Origin: RAM1 sp041905405
GTDB lineage: Bacteria > Pseudomonadota > Gammaproteobacteria > Burkholderiales > Burkholderiaceae_C
Direction of reading: 5' to 3'
Assembly: GCA_041905405.1 (NCBI GenBank)
Contig: JAYRLC010000013.1
Location: forward strand, 1-64,000
DNA: 64,000 bases
The notes under the pieces are model-generated. The model did no database searches. It had not been told where the DNA came from and saw nothing but the letters and a program-made list of their open reading frames with translations. The position numbers and the translations under genes are program-made. Shown piece after piece: positions 59,254 through 64,000 of this stretch; position 1 is the first letter of the stretch; the number at the start of each line of letters is the position of its first letter.

Positions 59254-59328
59254 AGGGGGAACTTGCCGGCCTGGCGCGATCCCGGCCGCTACGGATTGCA
59301 AGGCGAAACTGGTATCATCGGCAATACC

Positions 59329-59760
59329 ATGAAGAAAAAACCCAGAATCGTCCTGGACACCAATGTTCTGGTGGCCGGGTTGCGGTCACGTCATGGTGCG
59401 TCATTCAAGTTGCTCAGCCAGCTTGAACGGGATGTCTATGAACTCTGCCTGACGGTGCCGCTGCTCATGGAGTACGAGGATGTGCTGTCACGCAAAGGCG
59501 TGGTCCCTTTGGGTCGGCGTGACGTGGACGCCGTTCTGGACATGGTGTGCCGCGTCGCCACCCCACAGGAAATTCATTTCCTCTGGCGCCCTCAATTGCG
59601 GGACCCCAAAGACGAACTGGTTCTGGAAGCTGCGGTCAACTCCGCTGCCAGCCACCTCGTGACTCACAACCTTGCGGACTTCGTACCCGCACATCGCTTC
59701 AACGTTCGCGTGATCAGCCCGCGCGATTTCCTTGCCTTGCAACCGGGAGAACCTTCATGA
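59329..59760 (+). CDS. PIN-domain toxin (VapC-like ribonuclease)
   Basis: 143 residues from ATG 59329. PIN_3 fold with acidic residues: RIVLDTNVLVAGL (first Asp), LLMEYEDVLSRKG (Glu), DPKDELVLEAAVNS (Asp and Glu) and VTHNLADFVP (final Asp). Such enzymes cleave tRNA or other RNA using Mg2+. The start is preceded by an inverted repeat (GGTAT at 59311, ATACC at 59324) touching the ATG, probably the autoregulatory operator, with no Shine-Dalgarno. Its stop overlaps the antitoxin start (ATGA), so the order is toxin first. Confidence 0.88.
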   Translation: MKKKPRIVLDTNVLVAGLRSRHGASFKLLSQLERDVYELCLTVPLLMEYEDVLSRKGVVPLGRRDVDAVLDMVCRVATPQEIHFLWRPQLRDPKDELVLEAAVNSAASHLVTHNLADFVPAHRFNVRVISPRDFLALQPGEPS

Positions 59761-59996
59761 GCACGCTCAGCCTCCGACTGCCGGAATCCCTCCATCAGAA
59801 CGCAAAGCTTTTCGCTCAGCGCGAAGGCATTTCCGTCAACCAGCTCGCCGCCACCGCGCTCGCAGAAAAGCTCGCGGCGCTGGCAACAGAAGACTATCTC
59901 GCTCAACGGGCAAAGCGCGCAAGCAGATCGAAGTTCAAATCAGCGCTGGCCAAAGTACCTGATGCGCCTGCGATGCCTGGAGATGAACTCGACTGA
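59757..59996 (+). CDS. Ribbon-helix-helix antitoxin
   Basis: 79 residues. N-terminal RHH DNA-binding fold: TLSLRLPESLHQNAKLFAQR with EGISVNQLAATALAEKLAAL. The C-terminal tail (RAKRASRSKFKSALAKVPDA) is basic and likely wraps the toxin. The ATGA overlap with the PIN toxin gene ensures coupled synthesis. HicB/CopG-type relatives repress their own promoter. Confidence 0.85.
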   Translation: MSTLSLRLPESLHQNAKLFAQREGISVNQLAATALAEKLAALATEDYLAQRAKRASRSKFKSALAKVPDAPAMPGDELD

Positions 59997-60007
59997 GCGA
60001 AAGCGCC

Positions 60008-60991
60008 TCAGCCCTCGAACTGCGGATGCAGTTGCCGGATGCGGTTCATCGCCATCGCCGCCGCGGCCGTGCGCGTCTCCACGCCCAGCTTGGCGAACAC
60101 GCGTTCCAGGTGCTTTTTGACCGTGGCGGGGCTTGAGCCCAGGATGTCGCCGATGTCGCGGTTGATCTTGCCCTTGACCACCCAGTACAGCACCTCGGCC
60201 TCCTTCGCCGTGAGCTTGAAGGCCAGGCTCATGGACTCGATCACCGCGCTGTCGGACACCTCGCGCATGACGATCAGCCAGTCGCCGCCGCCTTCGGAGT
60301 CACCCGTCTGTTGGTGCAGGCGAAAGGTCAGGCGTTGTGCGCCAAGTTCGGCCGTCAGGCGCGGCGGCTCGATCAGCGCCTCGGCCTCTTTCAGGTGGCG
60401 GCGCAGCCAGTCCACCACCGCCTGCGGGGCCAGCACGCCGGGCGGCGCTGGAGGGCCGTAGTATTTGGCGAGCAGGTCGCGCGCCAGTGCCGTCTGCCAC
60501 ATGAGCCGCCCGTCGCTGGCACGCACCGTGATGCTTGCGTAGCCGAATGCATCCAGCGCGTTGCGCGCCTGCCGGCGCTCGCGCGCGCCCTGCATGTGCA
60601 CGTTCATGCGGGCCAGCACCTCCTTGGGCTTGATGGGCTTGGTGACGTAGTCCACGCCGCCCGCCTCCAGTGCCGCGACCAGGTATTCGGTCTCGGTCAG
60701 CCCGGTCATGAAGATGATGGGAATGTGCGCCGTCTGCGGCGCGGCCTTCAGCCGCTTGGCGACCTCGAAGCCGTCCATGCCGGGCATCATCGCGTCCAGC
60801 AGCACGATGTCGGGCAGCGCCTGCGCCGCGCGCGCCAGCGCCGCCTCGCCACCCGTGGCGACCAGCACCGTGTAGCCGGATTCATCCAGCGCGTCGTGCA
60901 GCACCGACAGGTTGTCGGGCACGTCGTCCACGATCAGCACGACCTCGCTGTTGGCGCGGTCCAGGGCGGCTGTGGCGGACAGGGTGTTCAT
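60008..60991 (-). CDS. LuxR-type response regulator with REC and extra middle domain
   Basis: 327 residues from ATG 60991 (ATGA overlap with the kinase gene). REC domain at about 17-135: VLIVDDVPDNLSVLHDALDE, phospho-Asp in IVLLDAMMPGMDGFEVAKRL, Lys in YVTKPIKPKEVL. A middle region of about 110 residues (FGYASITVRASDGRLMWQTA; RLTFRLHQQTGDSEGGGDWL) looks PAS-like. The C-terminal LuxR HTH reads LTAKEAEVLYWVVKGKINRD and SSPATVKKHLERVFAKLGVE. It is the output of the adjacent hybrid kinase. Confidence 0.88.
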   Translation of the reverse strand: MNTLSATAALDRANSEVVLIVDDVPDNLSVLHDALDESGYTVLVATGGEAALARAAQALPDIVLLDAMMPGMDGFEVAKRLKAAPQTAHIPIIFMTGLTETEYLVAALEAGGVDYVTKPIKPKEVLARMNVHMQGARERRQARNALDAFGYASITVRASDGRLMWQTALARDLLAKYYGPPAPPGVLAPQAVVDWLRRHLKEAEALIEPPRLTAELGAQRLTFRLHQQTGDSEGGGDWLIVMREVSDSAVIESMSLAFKLTAKEAEVLYWVVKGKINRDIGDILGSSPATVKKHLERVFAKLGVETRTAAAAMAMNRIRQLHPQFEG

Positions 60992-63900
60992 GGCTGCTGC
61001 TGTTCGGCAGGGCCGGGCGCAGCGGCCAGCTGGCGCGCGATCACCTCGAACTGGAAGCGGCGCGCGCATTCGCGCCACTGCGCCACCAGCGCGGCGGCGG
61101 CGGGCTCCTGGGTTTCGATCTGGTCCAGCTCGTTCATGATGCCGCGGTAGTAGCCCAATTCAACCATGTCGCGCAGCCCGGCCAGCCGCTCGGCCGGCGG
61201 CCACACGGCGGACACCTGCGGCGACGCGGCCACGGCCGGTGCTGGCGCGTCCAGCCACCGCAGCGCCAGCTGGCGCTCCAGCCAGTCCAGCAGCTCGCTG
61301 TGGCGCACGGGCTTGAGGATGAAGTCCTCGGCCCGGATGCCCACGTCGTTGTCCAGCCCCTTGTCGAATGCGTTGGCCGACACGATGGCCACATGTGCCC
61401 CCACACCCGGCATGCGCCGCAGGCGCCGCACCGTCTCCCAGCCGTCGATGCCCGGCATGGCCAGGTCCATCAGGATCACGTCGGGCCGGTAGCCCGCGGC
61501 CAGCAGGTCCAGGCAGTCATGGCCGCTGGCGGCCGTGCGCAGGTCAAAGCCCAGCGGCTCCAGCAGGTCCACCAGCAGCTCGCGGTCGGGCTCTTCGTTG
61601 TCCACCACCAGTATCTTGTGGCGCTGCCCTGCATAGGCGCGACGCACGCGCACGTGCGCAGGGCCGCTGCGCACAACGGCGCCCGGATGCACCTCAGGCA
61701 GGAACAGCTTGACCGTGAACACCGAGCCCTGGCCCGGCGTGCTGGTCGCGCTGAGCTGCCCGCCCATCAGGTCCGTGAGCATCTTGGCGATGGTCAGGCC
61801 CAGGCCCGCGCCCGGCGCGCCCTGGCCCGACGCGTTGCCGCGCGCGAACGGCTCGAAGATACGGTCCAGTTCGTCCTGCGTCATGCCCGGCCCCGTATCG
61901 CCAATCTCGATCGTCGCCATCTCGCGCGCGTAACGCACCTGCAGGCTCACGCGGCCCTGCGCCGTGAACTTGATGGCATTGCCCAGCAGATTGATGAGGA
62001 TCTGGCGCACGCGCTTTTCGTCGGCGCGCACGGTCTCGGGCAGCGTGCCTTCGACCTCGAACCGGAAGGCAAGGCCCTTGGCCTGCGCCTGCGGCTCGAA
62101 CATGCCGGCCATCTCGTGCACGCAGTCCGCGAACGCCATGGGTTTGACGGTGAGCGTAAGCTTGCCGGCCTCGATGCGGGCGATGTCCAGCGTGCCTTCG
62201 ATCAGGCTCAGCAGGTGCTCGCCACCGCGCTTGATGACGTTCACGGCCTGGCGCCGGTGCGGCGGCACGCCAGCGTCCTCGCCCATGAGCTGCGCATAGC
62301 CCAGGATGCTGTTCAGCGGCGTGCGCAGCTCGTGGCTTATGGCGCTGATGTAGCGGCTCTTGGCCTGGTTGGCATGCTCGGCCTGCAGCTTGGCCTGCTC
62401 GGCCAGGGCGGTGGCCTCTTTCAGCGCCTGGTCGGTCTGGCGGTGCGATTCGATTTCCCGCATGAGCAGGTGCGTCTGGCGGTTGGACTCCTCCTGCGCG
62501 ACCTGGCGGCTTTTGTGCGCCAGCACCAGCCACCACGCCACGATGCCCGCGATCACCAGCAACGCCATGTACGCCTTCAGGAACCCCGACCGCAGCGTGC
62601 CGTCGCTCACCCGCTCCAGCCCGTTCCAGTCCCCCTGCGACAGACCGGCCATGTGCAGCGCCTGCAGCTCCTGGTGGTACAGCAGCCCGAACACCGTGGC
62701 CAGCAGGGGCACGATGATGAACATGAGCAAAATGAAATGCCCAAGGCCCGTGTCCAGGTAGGGCCCGATGCGCCGCGGCAGCACGCGGCGCAGCGCGCCC
62801 GACCACTGCGCCGACAGGCTCGCGTGCGGCTTGCACAGATCGCCGCAGCGTGCGTCCAGCGTGCAGCACAGCGAACAGATCGGTCCCTGGTAGGCGGGGC
62901 AATGGGCCATGTCGGGGCCTTCGTAGTCGCGCTCGCAGATCACGCATTTCTTCAGCGCCACGCCCAGGTAGTCGCCCCCTGCGTCAGCATCGGCTGCCGG
63001 CGCCTCGGTCCGCGCGATGTAATAGCGACCCCGGGTGCCCCAAGCGATCAGCGGCGCAGCCACGAACGCCGTGGCCATCGCGATCACCGCCGAAAACGCC
63101 TGCGCCATCGGCCCGAACAGGCCCAGGTGCGCCGTGATGGACAGCGCGGACGCCAGCACCATCGCGCCGACACCCACCGGGTTGATGTCGTACAGGTGCG
63201 CGCGCTTGAACTCGATGCCGCGCGGCGACAGGCCCAGCGGCTTGTTGACGACCAGGTCCGCCACCACGGCCATGATCCAGGCGATGGCGATGTTGCTGTA
63301 CAGCCCCAGCACGTCGCCCAGCGCCTGAAAGACGTTCATCTCCATCAGCATGAACGCAATGCCCGTGTTGAACACCACCCACACCACGCGCCCCGGGTGG
63401 CTGTGCGTCACGCGCGAGAAAAAATTGCTCCAGGCCAGCGACCCCGCATAGGCGTTGGTCACGTTGATCTTGAGCTGCGACACCACCACGAACAGCGCCG
63501 TGGCCGCCACCGCCCAGCCATAGTGCGGAAACACATACTCGTACGCGGCCAGGTACATCTGGTTCGGGTCCACGGCCCGGTCCACCGGCACCATGTGCGT
63601 GATGGCCAGGTAGGCCAGCAGCGCCCCGCCCAGCATCTTGACCACGCCCAGGATCACCCAGCCCGGCCCGCCCGCCATCACGCCCAGCCACCAGCGCCCG
63701 CGCGTGGCGGCGGTGCGCGCCGGCATGAAGCGCAGGTAATCGGCCTGCTCCCCCATTTGGGTGATCAGCGCAATACCCACCGTCAAAGCAGCACCAAACA
63801 GGTGCAAATCAAAACCGGATGCGCTGGCGCGATCACCTTTGTAGTGCACGACGCCTTCGAACGCACCAGGATCGCGCAGCAGCACAAAAACAAACGGAAC

Positions 63901-64000
63901 GACCAGCATGACCAGCCACAACGGCTGCGTCCAGACCTGCAACCGGCTGATGACCGACACCCCGTGCGTGACCAGCGGGATCACCACCAGCGCGCAGATC
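60988..64000 (-). CDS. Transporter-fused hybrid histidine kinase (partial, runs off right edge)
   Basis: At least 1003 codons, open to the edge. The visible N-terminal 330 residues form a multi-helix transporter-like region resembling the NCS1 purine-cytosine permease group (ALITQMGEQADYLRFMPART; LKINVTNAYAGSLAWSNFFS; MNVFQALGDVLGLYSNIAIA). A Cys-rich segment follows (CVICERDYEGPDMAHCPAYQ, CSLCCTLDARCGDLC; possible metal site), then two more helices, a coiled coil, HisKA (YISAISHELRTPLNSILGYA), HATPase (LLGNAIKFTAQG; DTGPGMTQDEL; GAGLGLTIAK), and a REC domain (KILVVDNEEPDRELLVDLLE; phospho-Asp in VILMDLAMPGIDGW). It likely senses a transported nitrogen compound and signals to the LuxR regulator. 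Confidence 0.82.
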   Translation of the reverse strand, partial: ICALVVIPLVTHGVSVISRLQVWTQPLWLVMLVVPFVFVLLRDPGAFEGVVHYKGDRASASGFDLHLFGAALTVGIALITQMGEQADYLRFMPARTAATRGRWWLGVMAGGPGWVILGVVKMLGGALLAYLAITHMVPVDRAVDPNQMYLAAYEYVFPHYGWAVAATALFVVVSQLKINVTNAYAGSLAWSNFFSRVTHSHPGRVVWVVFNTGIAFMLMEMNVFQALGDVLGLYSNIAIAWIMAVVADLVVNKPLGLSPRGIEFKRAHLYDINPVGVGAMVLASALSITAHLGLFGPMAQAFSAVIAMATAFVAAPLIAWGTRGRYYIARTEAPAADADAGGDYLGVALKKCVICERDYEGPDMAHCPAYQGPICSLCCTLDARCGDLCKPHASLSAQWSGALRRVLPRRIGPYLDTGLGHFILLMFIIVPLLATVFGLLYHQELQALHMAGLSQGDWNGLERVSDGTLRSGFLKAYMALLVIAGIVAWWLVLAHKSRQVAQEESNRQTHLLMREIESHRQTDQALKEATALAEQAKLQAEHANQAKSRYISAISHELRTPLNSILGYAQLMGEDAGVPPHRRQAVNVIKRGGEHLLSLIEGTLDIARIEAGKLTLTVKPMAFADCVHEMAGMFEPQAQAKGLAFRFEVEGTLPETVRADEKRVRQILINLLGNAIKFTAQGRVSLQVRYAREMATIEIGDTGPGMTQDELDRIFEPFARGNASGQGAPGAGLGLTIAKMLTDLMGGQLSATSTPGQGSVFTVKLFLPEVHPGAVVRSGPAHVRVRRAYAGQRHKILVVDNEEPDRELLVDLLEPLGFDLRTAASGHDCLDLLAAGYRPDVILMDLAMPGIDGWETVRRLRRMPGVGAHVAIVSANAFDKGLDNDVGIRAEDFILKPVRHSELLDWLERQLALRWLDAPAPAVAASPQVSAVWPPAERLAGLRDMVELGYYRGIMNELDQIETQEPAAAALVAQWRECARRFQFEVIARQLAAAPGPAEQQQP

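Noticed and set aside
59296..59318. TTGCAA and TATCAT as -35/-10 promoter of the toxin gene
   Set aside because: The spacing is only about 11 bp, too short for a sigma-70 promoter; the GGTAT/ATACC dyad is the better-supported feature.
1..64000. CRISPR arrays, tRNA/rRNA genes, IS elements, prophage
   Set aside because: No regularly spaced direct repeats, no cloverleaf-like or rRNA-like sequence, and no transposase, integrase or phage structural protein was recognised.

Overview
The window is high-GC DNA with dense, often 4-bp-overlapping genes. Its gene content (PuuD-type urate hydroxylase, urtABCDE, Bug-type and TctBA transport genes, Comamonadaceae-style small secreted proteins) points to a betaproteobacterium of the order Burkholderiales, most likely family Comamonadaceae (Acidovorax/Variovorax/Hydrogenophaga-like). 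This assignment is by recognition of protein families; no 16S or tRNA gene is present. I found no CRISPR array, insertion sequence or phage gene.

Layout. 1-3.2 kb: a lower-GC accessory block made of two tandem copies of a lipoprotein gene plus a gene resembling the N-terminal part of a secreted RTX-type protein. 3.2-6.3 kb: small XRE regulator, a LivK-like binding protein and an MFS exporter. 6.3-14.1 kb: purine catabolism (puuD, xdhC, uraH, a GntR regulator, puuE, a uraD-allantoate amidohydrolase fusion and an M20 hydrolase). 14.2-19.5 kb: a five-gene operon around an exported caspase-like protease. 19.7-22.3 kb: a broken purine permease gene and an 8-oxoguanine deaminase. 22.3-29.0 kb: a nuclease-helicase, a winged-helix regulator, a FkbM methyltransferase, a beta-propeller protein, DUF899 and DUF2127 proteins. 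29.0-30.0 kb: two gene remnants joined back to back. 30.0-34.9 kb: two candidate type III secretion effector/chaperone pairs pointing towards each other around a Ca2+/H+ antiporter. 35.2-42.0 kb: two NMT1-type uptake modules, each followed by a nucleobase-type deaminase, with a Rieske oxygenase between them, then ureD. 42.0-45.8 kb: a MarR-controlled hydroxyacid operon. 46-53.3 kb: an AlaC-like aminotransferase, a TctDE-type two-component system divergent from tctBA, a lysozyme-inhibitor-like lipoprotein and small proteins. 53.4-59.1 kb: urtABCDE for urea uptake. 59.3-60.0 kb: a PIN toxin/antitoxin pair. 60.0-64.0 kb: a LuxR-type response regulator and a transporter-fused hybrid histidine kinase that runs off the right edge.

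The unifying theme is purine and urea nitrogen. 8-oxoguanine deaminase makes urate directly. PuuD, UraH, UraD, PuuE and the amidohydrolase take urate to ureidoglycolate-level products. Urea is imported by UrtABCDE, and the UreD accessory protein implies a urease encoded elsewhere. A near-palindromic AGTGTATACASTT-like sequence occurs upstream of puuD, of the GntR gene and of the permease, suggesting one GntR regulon. The permease that should belong to it is disrupted by two frameshifts and two internal deletions, so purine uptake may now rely on another system.

The most novel material, in my view, is the pair of putative type III effector/chaperone loci (including a chaperone that looks like two CesT domains in one chain), the periplasmic caspase operon, the lipoprotein/RTX-N tandem array, and several perfect or near-perfect inverted-repeat elements between genes.
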